A DNA stretch of 13,547 nucleotides from Chloroflexota bacterium. GTDB lineage: Bacteria > Chloroflexota > Anaerolineae > Anaerolineales > Anaerolineaceae. Within the stretch, counting starts at the first letter, position 1, and every line of letters starts with the position of its first letter. The stretch spans positions 1 through 13,547 of the forward strand of contig JAEXTI010000268.1 of assembly GCA_023406965.1 (NCBI GenBank), in the 5' to 3' direction. The position numbers and the translations under genes are program-made. Positions 13,449-13,547 of the stretch are shown piece after piece. The notes below the pieces were generated by a model, which saw only the letters and a list, made by a program, of their open reading frames with translations, did not search any database and was not told the origin of the DNA.

Positions 13449-13547
13449 TTATTTGGCCTCCTTCAGCAGGTCTTTTCGATAGATTCGAATACGGTAGCGC
13501 ATGAGGAAGTCACTGGCGATCAGGCTGACCAGGATGATGCCTTGTAA
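13449..13547 (-). CDS. ABC transporter permease, partner subunit (3' end only)
   Basis: Only the last 32 codons are present: LQGIILVSLIASDFLMRYRI followed by RIYRKDLLKEAK and a TAA at 13449-13451. A final membrane helix followed by an Arg/Lys-rich tail is typical of the NupP/YufP-type permease that pairs with the NupQ type. The immediately adjacent complete permease gene supports this. The rest lies to the right of the window. Confidence 0.7.
   Translation of the reverse strand, partial: LQGIILVSLIASDFLMRYRIRIYRKDLLKEAK

Noticed and set aside
11942..13504. Long plus-strand frames opposite thrC and the permease
   Set aside because: Low-complexity Gly/Gln/His/Asp-rich translations without motifs, opposite well-supported genes.

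Overview
The window looks like a bacterial chromosome segment, most likely from the phylum Chloroflexota (Anaerolineae or a relative). This is inferred from gene content: a very large STAND/TPR/SARP-type regulator, a DUF5317-like membrane protein, a small NHLP-like protein, an uncommon long fold-type II PLP enzyme, and a moderately high GC content. No taxonomic marker gene is present and no search was run. No rRNA, tRNA, CRISPR array, transposase or phage gene was seen.

Left part (1-5313, minus strand). A 1077-residue regulator (2032-5265) has a P-loop STAND ATPase, a TPR superhelix and a C-terminal OmpR-like winged helix plus BTAD domain. It is transcribed from a recognisable promoter (TTGCAA-17-TATAGT). 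Downstream of it, after a 444-bp non-coding stretch, lies a compact four-gene cassette: a 47-residue hydrophobic peptide, a 204-residue DUF5317-like membrane protein, a 97-residue small protein resembling nitrile-hydratase-leader-like (NHLP/Os1348-type) proteins, and a GAF-domain protein cut by the window edge. The non-coding stretch holds two 10-bp direct repeats with a 12-bp period ending 9 bp upstream of a -10-like hexamer, and then a nested hairpin just upstream of the peptide's ribosome binding site. That geometry resembles sites bound by SARP-type activators. This cassette is the most likely place for an undescribed system, possibly peptide-based signalling or a small secreted product.

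Middle part (5580-7921, plus strand). Four close or overlapping genes encode a MESH1-like HD-domain alarmone hydrolase, a WD40-like beta-propeller protein, a Nudix hydrolase with a perfect Nudix box, and a membrane-anchored helix-hairpin-helix protein. They probably form one operon. A convergent gene of unknown function (7937-8479, minus) has a TATAAT box upstream.

Right part (8554-13547, minus strand). In transcription order there are the 3' end of one sugar/nucleoside-type ABC permease, a second complete permease, threonine synthase (thrC), a 184-bp spacer with repeats, a family 2 polyprenyl-phosphate-type glycosyltransferase, and a 485-residue PLP enzyme of unknown substrate. The run ends at a strong intrinsic terminator at 8554-8598. 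The gene pairs permease/permease, permease/thrC and glycosyltransferase/PLP enzyme are nearly touching, so two transcription units, or one long one, are likely.
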